A model generated the notes under the pieces. It had not been told where the DNA came from. It saw nothing but the letters and a program-made list of their open reading frames with translations, and made no database searches. 64,000 nucleotides of DNA from Paracraurococcus sp042666655 (lineage in GTDB: Bacteria; Pseudomonadota; Alphaproteobacteria; Acetobacterales; Acetobacteraceae), in the NCBI RefSeq assembly GCF_042666655.1, contig NZ_JBHTDE010000011.1, positions 1-64,000 on the forward strand, in the 5' to 3' direction. Each line of letters opens with the position of its first letter. Position 1 is the first letter of the stretch. Positions 14,651 through 22,674 of the stretch are shown here, piece after piece. A program made the position numbers and the translations under genes.

Positions 14651-15458
14651 GCCGGATAGCGCCGAGGCCTTCGTCGCGGGCGCGCCGGCCGCGGTCGGCA
14701 ATGCCGGGGCGCCGGCGCTGCGGCTCGGCGCCTGGGAGGGCCCGCTTGACCTGCTGTTGGAACTGGCGCGGGCGCAGCGGGTCGACTTGGCGCAACTCTC
14801 CATTGCCGCCCTGGCGGAGCAGTTCGCCGCCGCGGTGGACGCCGCCATCGACCACCGGCAGGTACCTCTGGCGCGGGTGGCCGAGTGGCACATCATGGCG
14901 GCCTGGCTGACGCTGCTGCGCACCCGCCTGCTGCCGGAGCTGTCCGACAATGCGGCGCAGGCCGAGGCGGCCGGGCTGCGGCAGCGCCTGGCCGACCGGG
15001 ACGCGGCGCGGCGCCTCGCCGACTGGCTGGAGCGGCGGCCGCAACTCGGATGGGAGATGTTCGCGCGGGGCGAGCCGGAGCCTGCCGCCGACGCGCCGCC
15101 GGCGGCTGACCTGACCGCGCTGCTGCGCGCCTGCCTGACCCTGCTGGAGTTACCGGCGCGCGAGCGGGTCTACCGGCCGCGGCTGCCAGCACTCTGGCGG
15201 GTGCCGGAGGCGCTGGCGCGGATCCGTGCCTTGCTGCCCCGTCTGTCCGCGGACGTGGCGCTGAATGACCTGTTGCCGCCCACGCCGGTGACGGAGGAGG
15301 CGTCGCTGTGGCGGCGCAGCGCGCTGGCCAGTACCCTGCTCGCCGGGCTCGAGCTCAGCCGCGAAGGTGCGGCCAGGCTCGAACAGGATCAGGCCTTCGA
15401 GGCAATCCGGGTGAGCCCAGGCGCGTCAGCGGCGCCCGGCTGCGGCGGCACGCAATGA
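14640..15458 (+). CDS. scpA: ScpA-like segregation/condensation protein (kleisin)
   Basis: The protein is 272 residues. The N-terminal kleisin signature is clear: LGAWEGPLDLLLELARAQRV followed by DLAQLSIAALAEQF (residues 25-60), then a WHIMAAWLTLLRTRLLPE helix that in ScpA binds the SMC neck. The C-terminal winged-helix region is less conserved (LWRRSALASTLLAGLELSREG, where a normal ScpA reads TFLALLEL). ScpA joins SMC and ScpB in chromosome condensation. This copy has no ScpB neighbour and instead follows a recombinase and an unknown gene, so it is probably an accessory, plasmid- or element-type kleisin, not the housekeeping copy. Start ATG 14640 overlaps the upstream stop. Confidence 0.82.
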   Translation: MTPEPDSAEAFVAGAPAAVGNAGAPALRLGAWEGPLDLLLELARAQRVDLAQLSIAALAEQFAAAVDAAIDHRQVPLARVAEWHIMAAWLTLLRTRLLPELSDNAAQAEAAGLRQRLADRDAARRLADWLERRPQLGWEMFARGEPEPAADAPPAADLTALLRACLTLLELPARERVYRPRLPALWRVPEALARIRALLPRLSADVALNDLLPPTPVTEEASLWRRSALASTLLAGLELSREGAARLEQDQAFEAIRVSPGASAAPGCGGTQ

Positions 15459-15546
15459 ATGCGCCGCGCGGCATCCTTGCACCCTGCCGACGATTCTGTC
15501 GCAGCGGCTGCCTCACCGGCGAGAACCCGGCGGCGCTGCTCCGCCC

Positions 15547-15870
15547 ATGACATATCCGGTGACTCCAGATGGTCGATATCTCGCCGTGCGCGGACGGCTT
15601 TGGCGCTGCTCAAATCCAAGTTTGGGCGATGAGCGACGCGCTGAATTGGTGACGGCGCTGATGGCGGCCCGACGTGCGAAACAGCAAGCCATGCGCGCTG
15701 GCGATGACGCCGCTCGTGAAGCGGCGCGTTTGCAAGTGGAGGTAGCGAAGGTTGCGTTGGGTGAGCGCGGTCCGGTCTGGTGGGATGACGGCACGCCTGA
15801 TTTCAACCGGTACCTCGCCCGCTCGACACCTTACGCCGAATGGTTTGCAAAAATCCCAATTGGTCCGTGA
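15547..15870 (+). CDS. Conserved small hypothetical protein (RYLAVRGRLWRCSNP family)
   Basis: This 107-residue protein has the pattern PVTPDGRYLAVRGRLWRCSN near the N-terminus, then LVTALMAARRAKQQAMRAGD (helical) and the end LGERGPVWWDDGTPDFNRYL. I recall this arrangement as a widespread proteobacterial protein of unknown function. It has no membrane segments or catalytic motif. Base composition is somewhat less GC-rich than the preceding operon, consistent with separate origin. Confidence 0.72.
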   Translation: MTYPVTPDGRYLAVRGRLWRCSNPSLGDERRAELVTALMAARRAKQQAMRAGDDAAREAARLQVEVAKVALGERGPVWWDDGTPDFNRYLARSTPYAEWFAKIPIGP

Positions 15871-15983
15871 ATGGCGTTCCCTGCGGGTCAGGTGAAACGC
15901 ACCAAAGTCTCCGTTGGCCGCAGCTTTGCGGTGCTCGGCACGGAGCCCGCGCTGCGTGGCAAACAGCGTTGGGTCGTCCAAAT

Positions 15984-16367
15984 CTAAGGCGCGACGCGGC
16001 GCGCCTGTGCGGGCGGGCGCGTTGTCAGGGCGCTGGCTCGCAACCAGCCTGTCCGCCCGTCCGGCGCGCGCGTCAGTCGGTAAAAGCCGCACTCTCGAAG
16101 AATCACGACCGGCAACGGCTTCTCCAGCGTGAACAGCTCCGCCTCGTCACTTTTGGGTCCGGCACGGAAGGTGGCCGCACGACGGGTGTAGATGGAACGT
16201 GGCGTCGGCAAGCCGGTCTGAGCGCCGAGACGGGGATCCTGCCGCAACACCCGCCCGTCTTCGTCACGGCAGACTGCCGCCTCCGGTGCACTGCGCGATA
16301 CTGGAGGCTCGGGCGGCACGGGGGAGGCGCAGGCGACGAGCAGCAAAGGCAGGAGCCACAGGCGCAT
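15984..16367 (-). CDS. Small lipoprotein of unknown function
   Basis: This 127-residue protein has a signal peptide with a lipobox (LWLLPLLLVACASP, cysteine at residue 13), so it should be lipidated and anchored to a membrane. The mature part contains a variable linker, then a compact region AELFTLEKPLPVVILRECGF followed by YRLTRAPDGRTGWLRASALT. Its GWLRASALT end resembles the last strand of bacterial SH3-like domains. Function unknown. An upstream reverse-strand frame ends 9 bases before it. Confidence 0.72.
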   Translation of the reverse strand: MRLWLLPLLLVACASPVPPEPPVSRSAPEAAVCRDEDGRVLRQDPRLGAQTGLPTPRSIYTRRAATFRAGPKSDEAELFTLEKPLPVVILRECGFYRLTRAPDGRTGWLRASALTTRPPAQARRVAP

Positions 16368-16376
16368 TGGAGCCTC

Positions 16377-16676
16377 TCAGGATAGGCCGTGATTAGGTTG
16401 GATCAGTGCGGCGGCCAAGGGGGGCTCAAGCTGTGCAGGTGCCCGGATCAGCTCCAGCAATGTGAGTTGGGCAGTTTCCGTTGCTGGTTCGGCACCGATG
16501 GCCAAGCCCAACACGTGGGCGAGCAGTTGTTCTTCGCCCTGCAGGGCGACCGACCTGCCACACCGCATGGACGCGTCGGGCCAAAGCTTGCCGTGACACA
16601 GGTTGCATTCATCCGGTCGACCTCGCTCACAGCGCGGCGGGACTGTCGCAGGGTCGGGACCGCGCCGCAGCGCCAT
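16377..16676 (-). CDS. Uncertain small open frame with a CxxCH motif
   Basis: This 99-residue reverse-strand frame lies immediately upstream of the lipoprotein gene. It contains CNLCHGK, which looks like a c-type heme site, but has no signal peptide. Its C-terminal half (LLAHVLGLAIGAEPATETAQ) reads protein-like. The opposite strand is also open. Treat as tentative. Confidence 0.25.
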   Translation of the reverse strand: MALRRGPDPATVPPRCERGRPDECNLCHGKLWPDASMRCGRSVALQGEEQLLAHVLGLAIGAEPATETAQLTLLELIRAPAQLEPPLAAALIQPNHGLS

Positions 16677-16817
16677 TTGCGGACCACTGTGTTCAAATCC
16701 AATACGAACTTCTGCTCAAGGATGCCGCTTAGCCTGCTTGAGGTCGCCGCCGTCTTGAAAGACTGCGGCCAGACAAACAGGGCACTTCCCACAACCAAGG
16801 TCTATGCAGGATCATAT

Positions 16818-17372
16818 ATGTCTATCCCGAATCAGGGCCCAAACGCTCCCGCGGTCGAATCTGTGCTCGGGGCTCTGGAACGACTTGCCAGCGACTTACG
16901 TCGTCGCACAGAGCAAGCCGAGCACCGCGCCGACGACGCAGAAAGGCGTATCGAACTGGAGCGTGAAGCGCGCCAGGATGCTGAAATTCGCGCTGCCGTC
17001 GCAGAGCAGAAGGCGAGAGATGCGCTCGGCCGAGCGGACGTCATCGAGACTGCTGCACGAGAGAGCGTCGAACAGTTGCGACAGGAGTTGCTCGTCGCAA
17101 TCCGCGAAGCGGTCGACGTCACACGAGCCACGGCGGCGACAATCGAAGCAGCAATTGAGCCGCATGGCTCCACCGAAGAACACCAGGCGGTCCCGCACCG
17201 TGTAGCGCAGGACCGAATCCTGCCTCATATCCAGACACCTGCCGTCGGCAGAATTCCAACATCATCCGAACCGACACCTCGCCGGTGGGGACGAGAGGAG
17301 CGGGGATATGCGTGGGTAGAGGATGAACCTGGGCCTCCCTGGTGGCGCAGGATGATCGGTCGACATTATTAG
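16818..17372 (+). CDS. Coiled-coil hypothetical protein
   Basis: This 184-residue protein starts at the ATG at 16818 (AGGA upstream); a longer open frame from 16389 has no protein-like sequence. Residues 14-110 form a strong heptad-type coiled coil rich in E, R and A (VLGALERLASDLRRRTEQAE followed by DDAERRIELEREARQDAEIR). The C-terminus is Trp/Pro-rich and basic (YAWVEDEPGPPWWRRMIGRH). KfrA-like plasmid proteins have comparable coiled coils, but no HTH is visible. It sits between an intact scpA operon and a decayed scpA, so a link to partition is possible. Confidence 0.65.
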   Translation: MSIPNQGPNAPAVESVLGALERLASDLRRRTEQAEHRADDAERRIELEREARQDAEIRAAVAEQKARDALGRADVIETAARESVEQLRQELLVAIREAVDVTRATAATIEAAIEPHGSTEEHQAVPHRVAQDRILPHIQTPAVGRIPTSSEPTPRRWGREERGYAWVEDEPGPPWWRRMIGRHY

Positions 17373-17439
17373 GTTGCATTGAGTGGCACGCTGGCCCCGT
17401 GCCGAGCAGCGACGGACCCTTTGTATCAGAAGTCCGTAT

Positions 17440-17555
17440 ATCGGCCTTGCCTCAATCTCGGTGCAGCTCGGCGTCGAGATCGGCAACATCCGGGCCCTTA
17501 GCAGATCGGTGCCGGCGCCGTCGCACATGGCGAGCTTCAGCATCTTCAACCGAAT
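17440..17555 (-). pseudogene. Transposase C-terminal remnant (ISL3-like)
   Basis: The reverse strand reads EIIRLKMLKLAMCDGAGTDL then LRARMLPIS. This resembles the C-terminus of ISL3-type transposases (xKRLKxxKRxMYGRAxFDLL type). Only about 35 codons remain. It lies right where the N-terminal part of the second scpA is missing, so insertion of this element probably truncated that gene. Confidence 0.4.
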
Positions 17556-17582
17556 GATCTCGTCTTCCGTCTACCCGTTGCT

Positions 17583-18299
17583 TCAGGGTTGGCCCGGGCG
17601 CAGCTGTCCATCGCCACCCTGGCCGAGCAGTTCGCCGCCGCGGTCGATGCGGCGATCGCGCGGCGGCAGGTGCCGCTGGCCCGGCTGGCCGAGTGGCACA
17701 TCCTGGTTGCCTGACTGACCCTCCTGCGCACACGCCTGCTCCCGCCGGAACTGCCCGACGACAGTGCTCAGGCCGAGGCAGTCGGCTTGCGGCAGCGCCT
17801 CGCCGACCGCGACGCGGCGAGGCGCTTGGAGGACCGGCTGGAGCGGCGGCCGCAGCTTGGGCGGGAGGTCTTTGCCCGCGGTGAACCGCAACCCGCGGCC
17901 GACGCGCAACCGGCGGCTGACGTCACCTCTCTGCTGCGGGCCTGCCTGACCCTGCTGGAGTTGCCGGCGTGGGAGCGGGTCTACCGGCCCAACCCGCCGC
18001 CGCTCTGGCGGGTGCCAGAGGCGCTGTTGCAGATGCGGCGGCTGCTGGCCGGCCTGTCGCAGGGTGCAGCCTTGGAGGCCTTCCTGCCGGCGGCGGTTGG
18101 GGAGGGGATCACCGTGCGGTTGCAGCGGCGGGCGGCGCTGGCCAGTACGCTTGTCGCCGGCCTCGAGCTCTGCCGGGAGGGTGCGGTCGTGCTCGACCAG
18201 GGCGCCGCCTTCGACGGAATTTTCGTCCGTCCAGGTGTCGGTGATGGCGCACCCGCCGTGCGGGACGCAACCGCATGGCGAAAACCAGAAATGGGCTGA
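17583..18299 (+). pseudogene. Second scpA-like gene, truncated and with an in-frame TGA
   Basis: In one reading frame the stretch encodes LARAQLSIATLAEQFAAAVD, then AEWHILVA-stop-LTLLRTRL, then an uninterrupted 195 codons to 18299 that match the scpA-like gene at 14640-15458 throughout (LRQRLADRDAARRL, LLRACLTLLELPA-ERVYRP, LWRVPEAL, RRAALASTLVAGLELCREGA). The TGA at 17712-17714 replaces the TGG (Trp) of the intact copy. The kleisin N-terminus before LARAQ is missing. It is therefore a decayed paralogue, about 75 percent similar by eye. Confidence 0.85.
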
Positions 18300-18336
18300 G
18301 CCAAGCCGTCAAAATGTGTGACGGATGGGGGCACCT

Positions 18337-18792
18337 CTACTCGGCCGCAAGCGGTCTTCGGTTGGCGGCACGGCAGCGGCATTGGTCGACCTGGTGCATC
18401 TCGAGCATGTTGCCGTTCGGGTCGCGCAGAAAAAGCTGCTGGGCCTGCGGACCGTTGACGCCCACCGTAACCCAGTAGTCGACACCCAGCCGATCAAGCT
18501 CGGCACGCGCCTCCACGACATCCTGGACGGCTAGCGCCACGTGCGGACCCGCAGGATCCTTGTCGGGCCCTTCCTTGGCCAGCGGCGAGGGTTGCGCTCC
18601 GCCGATGAGGTGAAGTTGCCCGACCTCGCCAACATTGATCCAGAGACCAGGAATTCCCGGCAATGTCGGTCGCTTGGGGTCGGTGGTGAGACCAAGTACC
18701 CCCTCGTAGAAGGTGCGGTTGGCGGCCAAGCCGGGTTCGCTGCCATCGATGCGCAGCGCAGGGTGGTGGATCTCGACAATCTTGAGCGCCAT
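18337..18792 (-). CDS. VOC (glyoxalase/bleomycin resistance) superfamily protein
   Basis: This 151-residue protein starts at 18792 with GGAGGAACAC upstream; the open frame continues 309 bases further but is not protein-like. Two beta-alpha-beta-beta-beta halves are visible: EIHHPALRI...FYEGVLGLTTD (first His ligand in HHPAL) and GPHVALAVQDVVEARAELDR (second metal-type His), closing with FLRDPNGNMLEMHQ, whose Glu is the usual last ligand. The family includes glyoxalases, dioxygenases and resistance proteins; the substrate is unknown. Confidence 0.82.
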   Translation of the reverse strand: MALKIVEIHHPALRIDGSEPGLAANRTFYEGVLGLTTDPKRPTLPGIPGLWINVGEVGQLHLIGGAQPSPLAKEGPDKDPAGPHVALAVQDVVEARAELDRLGVDYWVTVGVNGPQAQQLFLRDPNGNMLEMHQVDQCRCRAANRRPLAAE

Positions 18793-19296
18793 AGCCGTGT
18801 TCCTCCGTTCGGCCGTGGGCGGACGACCTTTGCCTGAAATGCTAGATTCTGTTGGAAGGCAGACGCAACCGGAGATTCCCGGCCGAGCGGTTTCGCAAAG
18901 AACCCGTAGGCAGGGAAGGGTGAGGATCCCTGGCTCATTGTCGACCGGCTGCCCGCACTGCCCTGGCGCCTTCCATAGCCCGCCCGGACGCCAACCAGGC
19001 TTCCGGCTACTTTCCCTGCCAAGCCAGATCGGTGGGGCCCGGCGGACAGGCTGTTTGCCACCTGTGCCACTCAGCATCCTCGACTGTTTGCCAATCATCA
19101 AAAATCAATCTTTGGTTGTGTTCGTGCGAGAAGCACACGCGTTCATTGCAACACGGCATCGTGCTGGCTGGCCCTGATTCTGGCGTTGATAAAGGCGATC
19201 CAACTTCCGTATTTAAACCCCTAAGTTGAACATTGGATCAGATTTGAGACACCAATGTGCAGCGATGGCGTACTCACTCGGCTCAGGATCCCCCTC
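18793..19296. other. Intergenic region between the divergent VOC and response-regulator genes
   Basis: About 500 bases with no supported gene. The half next to the response regulator (about 19070-19250) is distinctly AT-richer and includes GTATTTAAACCCC, so it likely holds that gene's promoter. I see no repeat or RNA. Confidence 0.45.
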
Positions 19297-20037
19297 ATGA
19301 CCCCGCGTCCCATCCTCATTATCGAAGACGATGCCACGCTGCGCGCTACCCTCGCCGAGCAGATCTCGATGGACGGCAGCTTCTTTGCGGTGGCGGCGGA
19401 GAGCGCCTCCGAGGCGACCGCCAAGCTGGCCGAGGCGGAAGTCCGCTACGATGCCATCCTGATGGATGTTGGCCTGCCGGACGCAGATGGGCGGGACTTC
19501 TGCGCCCAGCTCCGACGCGACGGCAACAACACGCCGATCATCATGCTGACCGGCGCGGATGCGGAAGCCGACGTGGTCCGTGGCCTTGATGCCGGTGCCA
19601 ATGACTACGTCGCCAAGCCCTTCCGCTTGCCGGAGTTGCTGGCCCGAGTCCGCGCCCAACTGCGCACCTTCGACAACTCGGAAGCCGCGGTCTTCAGCAT
19701 CGGACCCTACCAGTTCCGCCCGAGCGCCAAGCTGCTGCTGGACCCCGGCAAGAACCGCAAGGTGCGACTGACCGATAAGGAATGCCGGATCCTGAAGTAC
19801 CTGCTGCGGGCAAATGGCGCGGCCGTGGACCGCACGACGCTGCTGGCCGATGTCTGGGGCTTCAACAGCGGCGTCACCACCCACACGCTGGAGACCCACA
19901 TCTACCGCCTGCGGCAGAAGATGGAAGCCGATCCGTCGAGCCCGCGGCTCCTGCTGACCGATCGTGGCGCCTACCGGTTGGATGCTGCCGCACCTTCGGC
20001 CGTCGGTGCTGAGCGCGAACTGCTCCGCACCCACTGA
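19297..20037 (+). CDS. OmpR-type response regulator (orphan)
   Basis: This 246-residue protein has a receiver domain at residues 5-118: acidic pair ED (LIIEDD), phospho-acceptor Asp in AILMDVGLP, Thr in MLTGAD, Lys in YVAKPF. A winged-helix Trans_reg_C domain spans about 135-232 (LTDKECRILKYLLRANGAAV, then THTLETHIYRLRQKMEADP). The ATG at 19297 follows CAGGATC; the frame extends to 19255 without a better site. No histidine kinase is adjacent, so its partner is elsewhere. The MADILLF gene follows 29 bases later. A remnant of the same pair is at 4428-4904. Confidence 0.9.
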   Translation: MTPRPILIIEDDATLRATLAEQISMDGSFFAVAAESASEATAKLAEAEVRYDAILMDVGLPDADGRDFCAQLRRDGNNTPIIMLTGADAEADVVRGLDAGANDYVAKPFRLPELLARVRAQLRTFDNSEAAVFSIGPYQFRPSAKLLLDPGKNRKVRLTDKECRILKYLLRANGAAVDRTTLLADVWGFNSGVTTHTLETHIYRLRQKMEADPSSPRLLLTDRGAYRLDAAAPSAVGAERELLRTH

Positions 20038-20066
20038 ATCAGTGTCCTCAGTGTTGGATGCTGACC

Positions 20067-20480
20067 ATGGCTGACATCCTGCTCTTTCCTGCCAGCCGAG
20101 TTGCGGTTGCGGCGCATCGCCCTGATGCGCCGCAGCTGCAGGCCGCAGCACGTGCAGCGGTTCCCGAAACTGAAGCATGGCTGGAGGACGGCCCGGGAGA
20201 CAATGGCGACCTCGTGATGGTGGCGAGCCTGGCTGCCATGCCGTCACACTCGCTCGCTGCCCTGGTGACCAAAATGGAAGTGTTGGTCGCCCGTCTTGCT
20301 CCCGACGACGGGACTGATGCTGGACTGTGTGTTGCCGAGGCGAACCTCCTGCGGTCTGTGCAGCGAGATCTGCGCACGTTTGCCATGGACGCCGTCTTTG
20401 CTGCCCAAGGTGCCGACCTGTGGGCACCGTCAACCGCGCCGGGTTTGCCGGAGGCTATTTGGTGTGAGTCAGGCCGCTAG
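20067..20480 (+). CDS. Hypothetical protein, MADILLF family, copy 2
   Basis: This 137-residue protein begins MADILLFPASRVAVAAH; an ATG three codons upstream is possible, but the 20067 start aligns with copy 1 (4506). It shares LVTKMEVLVARLAPDD, AGLCVAEANLLRSVQRDLRT and AAQGADLWAP with that copy. It is predicted helical and soluble, with no known domain. It directly follows an orphan response regulator, so it may be a signalling accessory such as a connector or anti-regulator; this is inference. The C-terminus after ADLWAP differs from copy 1, and a dead IS630 begins just beyond. Confidence 0.62.
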   Translation: MADILLFPASRVAVAAHRPDAPQLQAAARAAVPETEAWLEDGPGDNGDLVMVASLAAMPSHSLAALVTKMEVLVARLAPDDGTDAGLCVAEANLLRSVQRDLRTFAMDAVFAAQGADLWAPSTAPGLPEAIWCESGR

Positions 20481-20573
20481 CGTGTGTCAGCACGGTGTTG
20501 GATCGGAAGAGGTCTTCCGCGACGCGGGGCTGATGTGATCCAAGATTGCCGCTGGGTAGGAAGCCAGCGGCAA

Positions 20574-21365
20574 TGGCCCGGCCGCTTTCCCTGGACTTGC
20601 GCTGGCGCGTCGCCGCTCCGCTGACGGCCGGTGCGACCGTCCGAGAGGCGGCGGCCCGCTTCGAGGTTGCGGTGACCGCATCGGCCGCCTTCAGCAGCAT
20701 GAGCGGACGTCGGCTGTCGCGCCTTTTGGCCGCAAGGCCCTGCTCGGCGCGGACGAGCTGGCCAATCCGCACCGCACTGGTCACCACTCGGCTGGCATCG
20801 AAAGCGGACGGGACGGTGCGCGCCCTGGCTGCCGACCTGCGGGTGGCGGGTATTGCGGTGGCGCCCGACACCGTCTGGCGCTTCCTGCGCCGCCGGGGCC
20901 TCAGCTTCAAAAAGACGCTGCTGACCAGCGAGACGGATCGGCCGGACCTGGCGCGCCGGCGGACCCGCTGGCGGACGCATCAGCACCGGTCTGATCCCGC
21001 CCGCCTGGTCTTCGTCGATGGTTCAAGGCAAAGCCTTGAATGGGGCCAAGACCAACATGACGCGCACCCGCGGCTGGAGCCCGCGCGGCACGCCGCTGCT
21101 GGCCAGGGTACCGCACGGCCACTGGAAGACGCTCACCTTCCTCGCCGGCCTGCGCCATGACCGCATCGTCGCGCCCTGCGTCATCGACGGGCTGATCAAC
21201 GGCCTCTCCTTCACCGCCTGGGTCAGCCAATCCCTCGTGCAACTCTCAGCCCTGGCGACATCGTGGTCGCCGGCAACCTCGGCAGCCACAAAGGCCGGCA
21301 AGTCCGCGCCGCCCTCCGGGCGGTCGGCGCCAGTCGCGCCATACCCGGCTGCTATCTTGCCGTGA
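20574..21365 (+). pseudogene. IS630 family transposase, multiply damaged
   Basis: Starts ARPLSLDLRWRVAAPLTAGA and continues through WRFLRRRGLSFKKTLLTSET, LARRRTRWRTHQHRSDPARL and, in other frames, NMTRTRGWSPRGTPLLARVP and VIDGLINGLSFTAWVSQ, ending NLGSHKGRQVRAALRAVGA. Several frame changes, an internal deletion near 20690-20780, a 19-bp palindromic insertion just after the first catalytic Asp, and a Gly in place of the second catalytic Asp (GNLGSHKG where the family has DNLGSHKG) make it inactive. The C-terminus, with the last acidic residue, is absent. Confidence 0.85.
21022..21040. repeat. Palindromic insertion in the IS630 catalytic site
   Basis: TTCAAGGC-AAA-GCCTTGAA, a perfect 8-bp stem with a 3-base loop. 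It sits between VFVDG and the KTNMTRT segment, where related transposases read IDETWAKTNM continuously. Confidence 0.6.
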
Positions 21366-21533
21366 GCGTTCCAAAAAGCTGCAACAGAACCCACCTCAGC
21401 GTGCCCCGCCCGTCCCGGCGCGACCCAAGGCCTCTCCGCATGGCGAAGCCGATCGGGCGCGACGGGATACGGCCGCGGTTGACGAGGGCGGTGATGCCCG
21501 CCAGGCCCCGCAAGGGCGACGAAGCGAGCCCAG

Positions 21534-21908
21534 TCAGCGCTCCTCGCCGCCTTCCCACCGGACCCCTGGCGGCGGCGGCACCGACCCGTTCCTCTCGACC
21601 CGGTCGCGATAGAGCGCGGCGCGGGCTAGCAGCATCAGCGTGACCGGCGTGGTGATGACCATCAGCACCGCGATCAGGATCTCATGCAGGACCAGGCGCG
21701 TCTGCAACAGCGAGAAGAACAGCATCGAGGCCGCCAGCACGCTGCAGATCCCGAGCGTCGTGCCGAGGGTCGGCGCATGGACGCGTTCGTAGAAGCCCCG
21801 CAGGCGCAACAGGCCGAAGGAGCCGACGAGCGCCAGCCCGGCACCCAGCAGCAGCAGCACGGCAATGATCAGCGCCGCCCAGAGGGGCAGGTCGGCAGCA
21901 TGGGTCAT
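21534..21908 (-). CDS. mnhG: Mrp/Mnh cation/proton antiporter subunit G
   Basis: This 124-residue protein has three membrane helices (about 9-30, 45-65, 70-98) and the MnhG/PhaG signature GSFGLLRLRGFYERVHAPTL plus HEILIAVLMVITTPVTLMLL. It is the last gene of the Mrp operon; its ATG overlaps the mnhF stop by four bases. In Mrp complexes, subunit G is needed for assembly of the multi-subunit Na+(K+)/H+ antiporter in the inner membrane. Confidence 0.93.
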   Translation of the reverse strand: MTHAADLPLWAALIIAVLLLLGAGLALVGSFGLLRLRGFYERVHAPTLGTTLGICSVLAASMLFFSLLQTRLVLHEILIAVLMVITTPVTLMLLARAALYRDRVERNGSVPPPPGVRWEGGEER

Positions 21909-22186
21909 TCGATCACCTCGCCGCGCATGAGGAATTTCGCGAGCGCTGCCGTCGTGACGAAGCCGAGCAGCGTGATGAGCAGCGCCGCCTCGAAGTAGTG
22001 CGGACTGCCGGTGCGGATGCCGAAGACCAGCAGCAGCATCGTCGCGTTGACGTTGAGCGTGTCAAGCGCGAGCACCCGGTCCTGCGCCCGCGGCCCGAGC
22101 AGCAGGCGGAGCACCGCGCAGCCCATCGCCGCCAGCAGCAGCAGCTGCACCAGCAGGACGGCCCAGGCGAGCAGCGCGACGCTCAT
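21905..22186 (-). CDS. mnhF: Mrp/Mnh antiporter subunit F
   Basis: This 93-residue protein has three membrane helices. The hallmark LLLGPRAQDRVLALDTLNVN (conserved DRVxALDxxxxN) is present near residue 29-48. The start at 22186 is chosen because it overlaps mnhE's stop (ATGA) and a hydrophobic N-terminus follows directly; an 18-codon upstream extension is polar and lies in mnhE. Small subunit of the Mrp antiporter. Confidence 0.93.
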   Translation of the reverse strand: MSVALLAWAVLLVQLLLLAAMGCAVLRLLLGPRAQDRVLALDTLNVNATMLLLVFGIRTGSPHYFEAALLITLLGFVTTAALAKFLMRGEVIE

Positions 22187-22674
22187 TCGAAGATCTCCAT
22201 CAGGCGCCGTTCCCACTTCTCCTTGACGATGCGAACCCACTCCGCTTCGTCGATCAGGTCGAGGACATGCAGCAGCATGGTACCTTCGGTGGAATCGTAC
22301 TCCACCCAGACCGTACCGGGCGTCGCGGTGAGGATGCAGGCCAGCGCCGCCAGACCTTGGGGCGAGCGCATGTCGAGCGGGATGTGGACGAAGCCGGACC
22401 GCCGCGTCCCTTCGACCGCCGGGCCGAGGATGATCCGCGCCACCGCGTTGTTCGAGCGCACCACCTCCACCAGGACGTCGCGCAGGAGGCCGGGCAGCAC
22501 CGCAAGACGGCGCAGCCGCGCCCGGGGCGGCGCCAGCGACGCCAGCGCCCAGGAACCGGCGAACGCGATGATGCTGCCGAGCAGGATGGTGCCGGGCGAG
22601 GCGCTCCCGGCCAGCACCAGCCAGGACAGCAGCAGCGCGAGCGCGATCAGCGGATGTGGCAGGACGCGCCTCAT
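22183..22674 (-). CDS. mnhE: Mrp/Mnh antiporter subunit E
   Basis: This 163-residue protein has two N-terminal membrane helices (about 8-26 and 28-48) and a cytoplasmic domain with RSNNAVARIIL, FVHIPLDMRSPQGLAALACI and TPGTVWVEYDS, all typical of MnhE/PhaE. It starts at 22674, overlapping the mnhD stop by four bases. The same frame is open far upstream antiparallel to mnhD and should not be included in the gene. Confidence 0.93.
   Translation of the reverse strand: MRRVLPHPLIALALLLSWLVLAGSASPGTILLGSIIAFAGSWALASLAPPRARLRRLAVLPGLLRDVLVEVVRSNNAVARIILGPAVEGTRRSGFVHIPLDMRSPQGLAALACILTATPGTVWVEYDSTEGTMLLHVLDLIDEAEWVRIVKEKWERRLMEIFE

Noticed and set aside
18337..19101. 254-residue version of the VOC protein
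   Set aside because: The first 103 residues have no similarity to the family; GGAGGAACAC marks the start at 18792.
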